Source of the DNA: Deltaproteobacteria bacterium
GTDB lineage: Bacteria; Bdellovibrionota; Bdellovibrionia; Bdellovibrionales; JAMPXM01
Direction of reading: 5' to 3'
DNA: 64,000 nt
Assembly: GCA_017302795.1 (NCBI GenBank)
Contig: JAFLCB010000011.1
Location: 1 to 64,000 of the forward strand
Positions 26,297 through 34,975 of this stretch are shown here, piece after piece. The translations under genes were made by a program, and so were the position numbers. The notes under the pieces are model-generated. The model saw only the letters and a list, made by a program, of their open reading frames with translations, did no database searches and had not been told where the DNA came from. Numbering within the stretch: the first letter of the stretch is position 1; each line of letters begins with the position of its first letter.

Positions 26297-27102
26297 GGTG
26301 GATCTTCTCCTTACCCCGTCGTCTAGATTGGTCTTTTGATAGGCTTTCGGCTGCTATTGATTCCGCGATCGCGGGAGCTGCCGGTAGGTCTCCTCTTCAT
26401 CCAGAGTTTCCAGGCATCACTATGTCCTGGTGCTACTCCTGCCATCGCAGTTTCGCGTACTCGACTTGGGGGAGGCAGACTTTCATCTGCGGGGATTCAT
26501 TGTTTCCAACGCTTCCTTGATTTCTTACTAGAGCATTCGCCGTGCCAGCCCTTGGGCGAGGAGAAATCGAACTTTTAGGGTCACTCTGTCACTTGTTTCG
26601 CGTTGCGCTTTGGCGGGCAGTCGGCGTGAAGTAGGGTTATTTCGATCGCCAGAACGAAATGAAGCGTCATTAGGTAAAGTCACCATGAAGTGGCCGTAAT
26701 CCATAATTAAGTCTTATGGTACTTCTGAGGCCGTATCGAGAGACCAAATGACCCCGGTCGCAAGTCCGTCGCGTGTTTTCAGTTACTTTTGCACCCCGAC
26801 GAGATTCGGCACGCTCGCTCGATTCCCACGGCAAACTGTATCATTATTCGACAATCGTGAAAAACGTCGAAAATTCAAGCATCTGCAGTGTCAGATGATT
26901 GAAAGAACTCGTATTTTTCAAAACCCGTGGCCCTCTACCGTCAGTGACATTCTACGTCTCTGGCGCACCTTTTGACGATGTAAGAGTCGTTAAGTTTGAC
27001 CATTAAGCTCAATGATTCCGAACGTCTCGGTTGCAAACCCTGATCATGAAAAGTCGTTGGTATCGTCTTCACGTTGCCGCGGGCACCGCGCTTGCCTTGT
27101 AG

Positions 27103-27807
27103 ATGGGGAGAATGACGAATTCAGAACCGCAGACTTTAACATTCAGGCAGGCCGCCGGGCGCGAGATCGGTCGCCTATTGAAGCGAAAAAAGCTTTATGC
27201 AAGCTTGCTTCTTGCCGGTTTAGCATTGATCACACAAGCCTGTGCTCCCCAAACCTCACCACAGGCCTCGTGCAACTTTGTTATGAGTGGCGAAAGTCAG
27301 CGTGTTTCGTGGGGGCCATCGACTCCTGTTATTCTTTATGTCGATAGCTCGGTTCCTTCCGAGTTCTACGATGCAATTCGCACAGCCGTCATGACCTGGA
27401 ACCAATCGCTAGGTCGCGAAGTATTAAAAGTTGGTGGGTGGTCATCAGCGTACCCGAACGAAAAGCAAGATGGCGTGAACGTTATTTATTTCAATAAATC
27501 GTGGCCAGAAACTCAGCGGGAAAAACAGGCCGTCACCACAATTTGGTGGGCGGGTGACCGAGTGTATGAAGCAGATATTCGTGTGAATGGTGTACCGTCT
27601 CATTTTCAATATTTCTGGGGCCCAACTCCCATCGATGGACGCGTAGATTTTGAATCACTCCTTCTTCATGAATTAGGGCACGTGTTGGGACTTGAGCATC
27701 CTAAAGTGGAAGCCTCCGGTACCGTCATGGCGCGGCGTTTGAATGATGCTCAGTTGCGACGCACCCCTACGTTGGAAGATGTGGGTGACTTGAAGTGCGA
27801 GTACTAA
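27103..27807 (+). CDS. Matrixin-like zinc metalloprotease lipoprotein
   Basis: 234 aa. The signal KKLYASLLLAGLALITQAC gives a lipobox. The catalytic site HELGHVLGLEH (about 196-206) and the Met-turn GTVMARRL are those of matrixin-type (M10) metzincins; the N-terminal part has the usual strand text TPVILYVDSSVP and AVMTWNQSLG. Start codon choice is uncertain: ATG 27103 and ATG 27112 lack a well-spaced ribosome site, and a TTG before KRKKLYAS would give the most compact signal peptide. It is smaller than and unrelated in context to the giant protease at 20887, but shares the zinc site class. Confidence 0.85.
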   Translation: MGRMTNSEPQTLTFRQAAGREIGRLLKRKKLYASLLLAGLALITQACAPQTSPQASCNFVMSGESQRVSWGPSTPVILYVDSSVPSEFYDAIRTAVMTWNQSLGREVLKVGGWSSAYPNEKQDGVNVIYFNKSWPETQREKQAVTTIWWAGDRVYEADIRVNGVPSHFQYFWGPTPIDGRVDFESLLLHELGHVLGLEHPKVEASGTVMARRLNDAQLRRTPTLEDVGDLKCEY

Positions 27808-27883
27808 CGCCTAAGTGAAATAAAGCGTCGATCGCGGCGCAGAGTTTCTCTGGCGGAGGTAAAGAGGCGTTTTCATAGGGTAA

Positions 27884-27902
27884 AAGTTCCAAATTGGAAC
27901 TT
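27884..27902. promoter_or_regulatory. 19-base dyad, possible operator
   Basis: AAGTTCCAA-A-TTGGAACTT: 9-base arms, perfect, with a 1-base centre. It lies 118 bases before the ATG at 28020. Its right half CAAATTGGAAC recurs at 31705-31715. No known regulator is assigned. Confidence 0.4.
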
Positions 27903-28019
27903 ATTTGCCGCTAAGTGCCTCGACGTTTGTAAGGTTATTTAAGTTGTGAAGTGACGTCTTCACTCGAGACGATACAACCAAGCGGGGTCGGGTAATCTGG
28001 CCCCTATGTGGAGGAAAAA

Positions 28020-28286
28020 ATGTCGCAAAAATCATCGAACCCAAATGATTCGTTCAAAGCTGGGTCGACATCGAAGTTGTACTCCGCAACGGCATTTGAT
28101 TCCGCTGATGGGGCAGATTTAGAGACTTCCGCATTCCAAACTCGCGCTTATCACGAGCTGCTCGACAATCCACATATCGAGCTCGATGGTCTGCAGCGCC
28201 TACATGAGAACCTGGCTCGGCTCGAGGATCTTCACGGTCGCTTACAGTTTTTGATGCGTGATCTCTCGTCCTTGCTAAAGAAGTAG
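28020..28286 (+). CDS. Small polar protein of unknown function
   Basis: 88 aa from ATG 28020, with GGAGG 5 bases upstream. Ser/Asp-rich N-terminal half and a helical Leu-rich C-terminal half (LDGLQRLHENLARLEDLHGR, about 57-76), likely an amphipathic helix or short coiled coil. No signal peptide. No family recognised. The dyad at 27884 lies in its leader region. Confidence 0.6.
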   Translation: MSQKSSNPNDSFKAGSTSKLYSATAFDSADGADLETSAFQTRAYHELLDNPHIELDGLQRLHENLARLEDLHGRLQFLMRDLSSLLKK

Positions 28287-28310
28287 GTCTTGGAAACTGT
28301 ATGGCCATTG

Positions 28311-28330
28311 GTCGAGGGAAAATCCTCGAC
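28311..28330 (+). other. Hairpin between two genes
   Basis: GTCGAGG, loop GAAAAT, CCTCGAC. No T tract follows, so it is either a weak terminator or a leader structure for the gene starting at 28366. Confidence 0.4.
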
Positions 28331-28365
28331 TGTGAATTAGCGCAATCGAACGCTATTCTAAGACA

Positions 28366-29124
28366 GTGAAAAACAAAGTTATATTTTTAGCTCTCGTATT
28401 GGCTGGTGTGGCGACAGTTTCTTCCTCCTTTGCTGCTGATATCATATACATCGGCGACTCGCACAGCACGGGATGCTTTGGGCGCACACTCGATGTCACA
28501 CTTCGAACACTGAAAACCAAAGAAAATCCGCAAAGTACAGAAAGACCCGCGACGGTCATCACTCAGGCATCCTGTGGAAGTGCGTCCAGCCATTGGTTGA
28601 AATCAAACGGCCACGTCACGCGATGCGGGACACTTATTTGCGATGTCAGTGGTAACTGTGATTCTCGAAACTCAAAAACGGACTCGATCGGAATGTTGCT
28701 CGAGAAAGAGAAGCCGAAAGTCACTGTTGTTGCTCTCGGCACTAATATGATTAAGGGAAAGCGCGACCAATCAGAAAGCGAAGCCCGCTCTCTGATTCTA
28801 AAAATAAAAGAGGCGGGCAGTCAGTGCATTTGGATTGGCCCACCACAGGCGGCGCTGTTTTTTTCGCCTGAAGCGAAGTTCAATGAGTTTGTTGAAAAGT
28901 TAGAGTCGGTCGTTGAATCTGAGGGCTGTCGGTTTGTTTCGAGCGTCGATAAAACTGCCCGCGAAAACTTGAATGACAGCATGGGCCTTCATTACGGCTG
29001 CAAGGATGCAGAAACCTGGGCCAAGAAAACAATCCCTGTACTGAAGCCGCTGGTTGAAGCCGCTCTCGCACAAACTCCAGCGGATACAGATTCTGAAGAT
29101 GATGCACAAGCTGTAGCGAAGTGA
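28366..29124 (+). CDS. Secreted SGNH/GDSL-family hydrolase
   Basis: 252 aa. Signal peptide (VIFLALVLAGVATVSSSF, then AAD). Block I is IGDSHSTG with the catalytic Ser, block III is ALGTNM with the oxyanion Asn, and the late NDSMGLHYG supplies the catalytic His, matching the SGNH esterase plan. Six Cys or more (GCFG, ASCGS, RCGTLICD, GNCDS, QCIW, GCRF, YGCKD) suggest disulfides. The family deacetylates or de-esterifies glycans and lipids; the substrate is unknown. The start is GTG without a strong ribosome site. Confidence 0.82.
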   Translation: MKNKVIFLALVLAGVATVSSSFAADIIYIGDSHSTGCFGRTLDVTLRTLKTKENPQSTERPATVITQASCGSASSHWLKSNGHVTRCGTLICDVSGNCDSRNSKTDSIGMLLEKEKPKVTVVALGTNMIKGKRDQSESEARSLILKIKEAGSQCIWIGPPQAALFFSPEAKFNEFVEKLESVVESEGCRFVSSVDKTARENLNDSMGLHYGCKDAETWAKKTIPVLKPLVEAALAQTPADTDSEDDAQAVAK

Positions 29125-29128
29125 TTAA

Positions 29129-30652
29129 CTAAACTCTTTTTGGAATCGTGATGGTGATATTGCCGTCGTCGTCGATCTCTTTTCGAACGCCGTCTCGAAT
29201 GACAGGAAGTCGAAGTGGAAACTCCTGGCGCCAAGTTTGGTAGGCGCTCATTGACGCTTTGGCTCCTTCTGCATCCCGTTTATCAGAAAATTGGCGGGTT
29301 GCAGATAGCCAGGCTTTTCCGTCTTTCACGCGAATGTCGACTTTTTCTCTCTCGTGTGGTGGAACTTTTGCGTAAATCGTATATCGGTCATCGGCCTCTT
29401 GAATTTTGGCCTCAAAGGATTGAAGGCGATAGAATGGGTCTTCTTTCCTTGCTTCCGCGCGACCGTACTTAGAGTCGAATTCCTTTTGCTGCTCGTAGAG
29501 CGCACGTAAATACTTTTCTCGCTGATTGCCTAATGTTGATCGATTAACCGAATCCGTCTTGGCTAGACGAGTGTGGAAATCAGACTCCTGTTCCTTCAGT
29601 GTCGCGTCGTGCAGCTTTTCACGATTTTCTATTTTTGCGCGAAGGAGAGTCGTTTCTTCTTTTTCACGCTGATGAGCTAACTGAGTGCGCTCTTCGGCAG
29701 CAGTCTTAAAAGTGGAGTCTTGCTGCTGCAAGTTTTGTCTTATTCGCGCCTTTTTTGCCTCTACCTCGAGATCGCCCTCACGCTGAATTCGCTGCGTTTC
29801 TTTCGAGTATTCATTTTGAACTTTTTCGTTTGTCGTCAAATATCGTTCCCGTGAAGTCTGAAGCTCTTGCGACTGTTTCTGATCGAGGCCTGTGCGACGC
29901 TTTTCGCCTTCTGAGAAGGTTTGGTCATATGCTCGTTTGGCCTGATCGCGCACTTCAAGAAATGCGCGATTGCCCTCAAGCCGTTCGGTTTCAAGTCGTT
30001 TACGCTGATCATCCCTGGTTTCAACCTGGACCTGAGCACCACGCTTTTTGATTTCCTCGAGTGTCGCTTGAGATTGCGCCTGCGTGGATTTTATTTTTTC
30101 TTGTGCACTTTGCTGCTCTTTTTGAAGAACGGTTCGATTTGCGACCTTTTGTTCCGTGATCTCACGGTTTGCGCGCTCTTGCGTAGCTGAGTATTCAGCT
30201 TGGCTCTGCGACTGAAGCTTTTGATGAAGGGCTTGTTGCTCTTTCATCGCATCGCGAAGTTTTGCTTGAGAAGCCTCTAACTGCTTTGTTTGATTTTCCC
30301 TCAGTTGGGTGATGGTTTCGGACGCCCGTTCGCGTTCAGCAGCAATCGCTTGCTCATTTGAGTCGCGAACACTCGCTGATCGAGATTTCAAGTTTTGATA
30401 TTCGCGTTGAGATTGTGAACTCGCTTCTTTCACTTTTGTTTCGCCGTTGGCTTCGATTTGGCGAATGCGTTCCTCTGTCGTTTGTTTGATGTGATTGACA
30501 GCGGCGTCGCCAGCCTCGCGGGTCTCATTCTGTGCCCGCGCACTGTTTGCTCGAATTCGTTTCAATTCGGATTCATGCTGTGCTTGAAGCTTCGATTTTT
30601 GTTCTACGTGTTCATCCTGAAGACCACGACTGATTGAAAGATCTGACGACAT
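29129..30652 (-). CDS. Long coiled coil with C-terminal Hsp20 domain
   Basis: 507 aa, no signal peptide. Residues about 8-395 are almost unbroken charged heptad-like helix, very rich in Gln, Glu, Arg and Lys. Residues about 418-503 match the alpha-crystallin fold: EADDRYTIYAKVPPHEREKVDIRVKDG, then FPLRLPVIRDGVRKEIDDDG and a final ITITIPK carrying the I-x-I type end. Small heat-shock proteins are normally 140-200 aa, so this is a rod carrying a chaperone head, or a filament-like scaffold. Its stop is 4 bases from that of the convergent SGNH gene. Confidence 0.75.
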   Translation of the reverse strand: MSSDLSISRGLQDEHVEQKSKLQAQHESELKRIRANSARAQNETREAGDAAVNHIKQTTEERIRQIEANGETKVKEASSQSQREYQNLKSRSASVRDSNEQAIAAERERASETITQLRENQTKQLEASQAKLRDAMKEQQALHQKLQSQSQAEYSATQERANREITEQKVANRTVLQKEQQSAQEKIKSTQAQSQATLEEIKKRGAQVQVETRDDQRKRLETERLEGNRAFLEVRDQAKRAYDQTFSEGEKRRTGLDQKQSQELQTSRERYLTTNEKVQNEYSKETQRIQREGDLEVEAKKARIRQNLQQQDSTFKTAAEERTQLAHQREKEETTLLRAKIENREKLHDATLKEQESDFHTRLAKTDSVNRSTLGNQREKYLRALYEQQKEFDSKYGRAEARKEDPFYRLQSFEAKIQEADDRYTIYAKVPPHEREKVDIRVKDGKAWLSATRQFSDKRDAEGAKASMSAYQTWRQEFPLRLPVIRDGVRKEIDDDGNITITIPKRV

Positions 30653-30683
30653 TTCAAGCCCCCTCCATGGAGCAGTTGTCTGG

Positions 30684-30734
30684 TGTCGCTTCGGCCTCGG
30701 GCCTACGCTGCTTTTCGTGCAGTGGCGCGAAAAG
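30684..30734 (+). repeat. Two-hairpin intergenic repeat, copy D
   Basis: Same layout as copy A: hairpin 1 GGCC-TCG-GGCC, hairpin 2 CTTTTCG (30711-30717), loop TGCAGTGGCG unchanged, CGAAAAG (30728-30734). Relative to copy A the fifth stem pair changed from C-G to T-A on both sides. Confidence 0.75.
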
Positions 30735-30775
30735 ACTGCCCTCAGGATATCATGTTTTGCTTTCTATCGGACGTT

Positions 30776-31129
30776 TTACCTATGAGAATCGGCGTTTGCG
30801 GGGCTGCCTGCTGGACTACGGTCTTGATCGCCAGACACAGGTCCTGTCGATTCCGGTGCTGGGCAAAGCGTGCCGGTAAAGTCGCCTCGTCGGTAGCACA
30901 TCCAGGTTTGCTCGATGCGAATTGTCTCCGAAGTTTTTACTGCAAAGTATTGCCGATACTGAAGGTCATCTAGTCTAGAGATAACGGTGCGGTCCGTGCC
31001 AGTCGCAGTGTCAGTAATTCGAAGGCGAAACGCGCGAAGTTCTGCATTTGCCGTTGGGGAAAAAAATACTGGGCAAAGCCCAAAGGACAAAACAGTAAGG
31101 AAGCCGATTGTATTGAAAATTTGCCCCAT
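30776..31129 (-). CDS. Small exported protein of unknown function
   Basis: 117 aa: signal peptide (IFNTIGFLTVLSFGLCPVFF, then ANA) and a mature part with one Cys pair candidate (MCYRRG, TLCPAP), ending in a polar Ser/Pro tail. No family recognised. It follows the gene at 31168 by 38 bases on the same strand and may share its transcript. The ribosome site is weak. Confidence 0.5.
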   Translation of the reverse strand: MGQIFNTIGFLTVLSFGLCPVFFSPTANAELRAFRLRITDTATGTDRTVISRLDDLQYRQYFAVKTSETIRIEQTWMCYRRGDFTGTLCPAPESTGPVSGDQDRSPAGSPANADSHR

Positions 31130-31167
31130 CTTAATTGCCTATCGGCAGATGGAGCGTTGGACCTTAA

Positions 31168-31632
31168 TCAGTGGCTTAGATCGGAGTTTGATCGTATGGC
31201 ATTTTCCACAAGATGAAAGTACGCTCGAATCATTAAATCGCGTTCTGTCGCGCTGAGCGATCGAAGAAAGCGTTCCTTGTCGTTGAGAGTTGGTTTACCT
31301 AAGAACCGCGACAAAAGAGATTGCACTCGTTCCATGTTTTTCATAGTGAAAAAATCTTTTTCGTCGGTTGGAACCATCATCACTCGGCTTACATCTTTTT
31401 TGTCGAAGAGAAAGTGTACGCCTTGGGTGCTTTGATGAATGAGGTATTCGATTTGCGCCGTGTCTTTTGGTTTGCCGTTTTTTGATTTTTCCGCGGCCTG
31501 CTTTTTTGCGGACTTCTCGGCTGTTTTTCCGTCCAAAAGACCTTCGTCAGCCAGTTGGTCGTCGATGACATTCTCGTCTTTTGAAGAACCCAAACGTGAC
31601 CCTCGTGGGCCACTCCCTCGTCCATTGCGCAT
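31168..31632 (-). CDS. Protein of unknown function with a charged linker
   Basis: 154 aa from ATG 31632, which has GGGAGG 4 bases upstream; a TTG 15 codons earlier is less likely. N-terminal 60 residues are Gly/Arg/Lys-rich and disordered-looking (KTAEKSAKKQAAEKSKNG). The C-terminal 90 residues look folded and helical (FFTMKNMERVQSLLSRFLG, ATERDLMIRAYFHLVENAIR). No signal peptide. No family recognised. Confidence 0.55.
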   Translation of the reverse strand: MRNGRGSGPRGSRLGSSKDENVIDDQLADEGLLDGKTAEKSAKKQAAEKSKNGKPKDTAQIEYLIHQSTQGVHFLFDKKDVSRVMMVPTDEKDFFTMKNMERVQSLLSRFLGKPTLNDKERFLRSLSATERDLMIRAYFHLVENAIRSNSDLSH

Positions 31633-32019
31633 AAGCCTCCCTGCTTCTGCACGACCATTCCTTAGGTCGAGTTTCAAATCTCAATCACTTTTTTAAAAGT
31701 GTATCAAATTGGAACAGCTTCATTCTGAGGAGGTTTTATCGGAAGACGCAAAGAAATTCTCATTTCAGCGCGAGCATTACTTATGGGTTCCCCAAACTTG
31801 TCGTGATTTGACAGGGTTAAGCAGAAATCAGACAATAGATAGACAGAGGGGATTTTATCACCCCTAAGAAAGGACCTTGCGACTAATCAAAACCCACGCA
31901 TCAAGCCGATCTCCTGAAGAAACTTACAGTTGATCTTTGAATTGCGATGGGGAGGTGTGGAACGCACCCGCGACCTTAGTCTGGTCGGCGCGCCTAGAAA
32001 CAACAAGATCGGGGGACAG
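31633..32019. promoter_or_regulatory. Divergent intergenic region with promoter-like elements
   Basis: Holds a perfect dyad CACTTTT-TT-AAAAGTG (31686-31701), the half-site CAAATTGGAAC (31705-31715) shared with 27884, a plus-strand TTGACA (31808) with GACAAT 17 bases on (31831-31836) as a sigma-70-like promoter, and a small AGGGG/CCCCT stem (31847-31866). The plus-strand gene starts 183 bases after the -10. Confidence 0.4.
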
Positions 32020-32937
32020 ATGTCTCATTCATCTCATTCAGGTTCTAAGGTCGGCGCGCGTGCGAACGCGAAAGCTATTCGAAAAGCAAAAGGCCCAGTT
32101 GTGAAAAAATCAATCGTGATCGATGAATCTCAAGGCCTCGTGTTTGAAACTGAACGCGAGCTTTATAATCATTTTCAGCCGCAAATTTCAATGCTCGAAG
32201 CTGAAGTTCTAGCCAACCGCTCGAGCAAGGACCTGCCTTCAAGTGAGTTCCGAAAGTACGAACCGCTTCTGCAGCAGGTCATTGATGATCCAGACGAAAT
32301 TTGGGAAGACGCTGTTTCGATCCATGGTCTGCGTGTAACAAGTTACGTAGGTCATTACGTCACGGACTCCTCGAAGAGCCTGGACGACCAAGAGGCCGGC
32401 GTTTATTACGTCGCTTTGGCCTATGCGGTTGAAGGAAGTGCCCGTTTTATTTATCTGCATTTCCCTTCTCGCGACTTGAAATTGGTCGATAGGTTTCGTC
32501 GCGGGGAACTTGTTTTTGACCGCATTATGAAGGAAGTCGAAAAAGGCGCAGTTGAAGGCGATGCCCTTTCTGAAGGGGATGCTTTAGCCGTTGGTCTTTA
32601 TAAAGCCATGCTTTCTTTGCGCGCCACAACGGACTACGCAGAAGATGTTTTTCATGATCACGAAGAGTCGCGAGAGCCGACCATCGAGGATCCAGACGAG
32701 ATTTGGCGTTCGTCCGATCTCAACGGCAATACGCTGGTAACATTTGTTAAAAAGTTTGATGAAGGCGCTGCTGGCGACGACGAGTTCTGGTACATCGCTG
32801 TGACAGTGGAAGATGAAGCAAGCTCTAGTCATGCGTTACTTTTTTCGTTCCCGACAAACGACGAAAATCTTGTCGATCGTTATCGGCACGGAGAAAACCT
32901 TCAGGCCGAAGAAGTAACACAAGAAGCGAGTCATTAG
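32020..32937 (+). CDS. Protein with tandem DPDEIW domains
   Basis: 305 aa from ATG 32020 (GGGGG 6 bases upstream). After a basic Ser/Lys-rich N-terminus, residues 88-163 and 222-292 are two copies of one domain: I(D/E)DPDEIW, a strand (TSYVGHY / TFVKKF), VYYVALAY / FWYIAVTV, then FPSRDLKLVDRFRRGE / FPTNDENLVDRYRHGE. The pattern recalls the PBECR group of small barnase/EndoU/RelE-like nuclease folds, but I am not sure and see no proven catalytic residue. No signal peptide. It is followed by a strong terminator and is probably transcribed alone. Confidence 0.65.
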   Translation: MSHSSHSGSKVGARANAKAIRKAKGPVVKKSIVIDESQGLVFETERELYNHFQPQISMLEAEVLANRSSKDLPSSEFRKYEPLLQQVIDDPDEIWEDAVSIHGLRVTSYVGHYVTDSSKSLDDQEAGVYYVALAYAVEGSARFIYLHFPSRDLKLVDRFRRGELVFDRIMKEVEKGAVEGDALSEGDALAVGLYKAMLSLRATTDYAEDVFHDHEESREPTIEDPDEIWRSSDLNGNTLVTFVKKFDEGAAGDDEFWYIAVTVEDEASSSHALLFSFPTNDENLVDRYRHGENLQAEEVTQEASH

Positions 32938-32961
32938 GGTCGCTCACGACACAGCTTAATA

Positions 32962-33000
32962 AGTAAAGCCCGCCTGGTTTTCGGCGGGCTTTACTTTTTG
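32962..33000 (+). terminator. Strong bidirectional terminator
   Basis: 13-base stem AGTAAAGCCCGCC (32962-32974) with GGCGGGCTTTACT (32983-32995), then TTTTTG. It lies between two convergent genes and also has A-rich flanks for minus-strand use. Confidence 0.9.
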
Positions 33001-33028
33001 TAAAGGCGCAGAGGGGAAATTGTTATTG

Positions 33029-33817
33029 TTAGAAGCAATAGCTAGCAGCGCGGTTCGACCACTCAGACTCAGTCAACGTTTGCGTTCGCTGACTCCAAAA
33101 CGGGTGCATGTTGTTAAGGACTGAATCGTGAGTCAAAGCGTAGCGATTCGGATTGGCCTGAATAACTGGAAGTAGGAAATCGGCCTGCCCAACAACTGTC
33201 GCCGGCGTATTGCTTCCATCGTAGACGACCACTTTCATTGCTTGCCAGTTGTAGTCGACGCCACTCACGACCATCGTCGTCTTATTGAAGAAGTCGACAG
33301 CACCTGAACCACCTAGGCTGTGCTCGGTGCGAATCCTGGCCAACGTCGTTCCGCTGACTGACGACAGTGGTGCCGAGATCGGAGACGCTGATCCAGAACC
33401 TTTTTCGAAACTAAACTGAAGCGGAGTTGAATCTAGCGACGGCGAGCCGCCGACAACTTTCCATCGAAATGCTTGGATGTAGTAGTTGGAGTTTGTATCG
33501 AATGCTTCTACCAGACTGGTGACGCGTACTCGAACTTTGTCCTCTTGAAGAACTCCGTTATAGTAATACGTCGTGACTTTTCCACCGAGCCGAGTTGAGG
33601 TCGAGTCGAATAAAGAGCATTCGGCTTGGCCGTCGCCTGTTGGGCTAATGGTCGAGAGGTCTGTAGGCCCACTTCCGCTATAAAGGGCGGACGCGCGAGG
33701 TGTGACCTTGGATCCGCAGGCACTCAGCAGTGCTAGCAGCATTAGAATCATGATGACTCTAACGAACTTCGCTTCCATCAGCGAATTCGAACCCTGCGTG
33801 ATTGTCTGTGTGTTCAT
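33029..33817 (-). CDS. Lipoprotein of unknown function
   Basis: 262 aa from ATG 33817 (GGGGGAAG upstream). Signal VRVIMILMLLALLSAC is a clear lipobox. The mature part is Ser/Thr/Gly-rich and strand-like (KVTTYYYNGVLQEDKVRVRV, YYIQAFRWKVVGG, DYNWQAMKVVVYDG). Only two further Cys (AECSLF and the penultimate C) are seen and could pair. No family recognised. It is convergent with the gene at 32020. Confidence 0.7.
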   Translation of the reverse strand: MNTQTITQGSNSLMEAKFVRVIMILMLLALLSACGSKVTPRASALYSGSGPTDLSTISPTGDGQAECSLFDSTSTRLGGKVTTYYYNGVLQEDKVRVRVTSLVEAFDTNSNYYIQAFRWKVVGGSPSLDSTPLQFSFEKGSGSASPISAPLSSVSGTTLARIRTEHSLGGSGAVDFFNKTTMVVSGVDYNWQAMKVVVYDGSNTPATVVGQADFLLPVIQANPNRYALTHDSVLNNMHPFWSQRTQTLTESEWSNRAASYCF

Positions 33818-34030
33818 AACTTCCCCCTTGCCTGAACTTAGTAAGAGCAACGGTTGAGCCAACGCGACAAATCAAGAGAATGAAATTTGGACGTTATTAC
33901 GAGGGTTTGAGCTTGATTTGGCGTTTCAATTTGAGACGCTTAAGGGGAATCGAACTTGGGATGCCAAAATGGCAAAGGCCTAAGAGCGTCACTGCCATCG
34001 GCCTTTGTAATTGAGCTAGGAGTCTGCTGT

Positions 34031-34975
34031 ATGATCTCTTTTCACGTAACTCGCTGTCTTCCCTATGAAAAATCCCAGATCGTTCGATTCTTTTACACCT
34101 GTCTCGTCCCGATACTATTTCTTCCGGCGTTTGGACTCATTGGCTGCGCTAGCTCTCAGAAGGCTACTGGGCCTGTGCCACCGGGTCTTACAGGCAAACT
34201 AGAGGCGGTAACGCTGAAAGAGCCCGTGCAGCTTCGTTTAAAAGCACAGCCTAAGTCCTCAGAGACTGTCGAGTATTATCATGTGTCAGCTTCTCGAGCA
34301 TTTGAGGGCCAGGAACTTCGTCACGAAAAAACCGAGACGCTTGGTTTCACGGCGCTCGCTGAAACATTGAAGTCCGAGGGCGATCGCTTCACTCAGACGA
34401 TCACTGTCACGAAAAAGGACGGGACGGTTGGGCTTCACGATTTTGCTATGCCCGAGCTAGGCGAGCGACTGGAAGTCATCGCCGATTCAAAAGGAAAGAT
34501 TCATAAGGCCGGAGACTGGCCGACAAATTCTATTTTCTACGTCTCGCCTATATCTCTTCCAGAGCAAGCGGTGGAAGTTGGTGATACGTGGACGATGCAG
34601 GCCACCTGGCTTTCGCTGAACGACATGGTTCCCTACGAACTTGAGATGGTTTCGATCTTAAAAGGTTTTGTGAAGTGCGGCGCCGACACATGTGCCGACA
34701 TTGAAGTGAATGGCAACGTCGCGATGCAGGGCCAACTTCGCGACGCACTGGTCTTTAGAAGTGAATGGCGCGGTCGTTTGTTTTTCGCAATAGAAGCCGG
34801 GACGGTCGCTTGGTCGCGGGTCAATAGTGAAGAGCTTTTTGCCTACGATAAAGTCTATCGAACGGTTGGTTCTTGTCTGGAGGCCGCACTTCGTGAACCA
34901 TCTGCGCAGTCTCTGATAGGTGTGGGGGCAAAGCCCACTTGTGAGGGCTTCACACCGCCAACAGCCTCGCGCTAG
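34031..34975 (+). CDS. Lipoprotein of unknown function
   Basis: 314 aa from ATG 34031, with AGGAG 10 bases upstream. Signal with lipobox GLIGC after a hydrophobic stretch (TCLVPILFLPAF). The mature part alternates strands (VQLRLKAQPKSSETVEYYHV, FTQTITVTKKDGTVGLHDF, GDTWTMQATWLSL) and has a Cys pair (KCGADTC). The frame is open 25 codons upstream but there the DNA is a tRNA-like hairpin region, so that extension is unlikely. It ends directly against the stop of the next convergent gene. Confidence 0.7.
   Translation: MISFHVTRCLPYEKSQIVRFFYTCLVPILFLPAFGLIGCASSQKATGPVPPGLTGKLEAVTLKEPVQLRLKAQPKSSETVEYYHVSASRAFEGQELRHEKTETLGFTALAETLKSEGDRFTQTITVTKKDGTVGLHDFAMPELGERLEVIADSKGKIHKAGDWPTNSIFYVSPISLPEQAVEVGDTWTMQATWLSLNDMVPYELEMVSILKGFVKCGADTCADIEVNGNVAMQGQLRDALVFRSEWRGRLFFAIEAGTVAWSRVNSEELFAYDKVYRTVGSCLEAALREPSAQSLIGVGAKPTCEGFTPPTASR

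Larger units (their letters stand above)
26058..27102. other. Gene-free stretch of about 1 kb
   Basis: No open frame here looks like protein on either strand. The first 240 bases hold three palindromic elements, listed separately. The remainder (26300-27100) has no repeat or gene I can name; it must contain the promoter of the gene at 27103. Confidence 0.55.

Noticed and set aside
26060-26975. Several open frames of 75-88 codons
   Set aside because: They run through palindromes, have no ribosome sites, and their amino-acid text is not protein-like.
31930-32019. Upstream extension of the DPDEIW-domain gene
   Set aside because: The added 30 residues are not protein-like and the G-rich ribosome site points to ATG 32020.
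33936-34023. tRNA-like text on the minus strand (TTCGATT loop, GCTCAATT, hairpins CAAAGGCC/GGCCTTTG and TGCCA/TGGCA)
   Set aside because: Acceptor and T stems do not pair, and no anticodon arm of 5 pairs and 7 loop bases can be drawn. At best a decayed tRNA.
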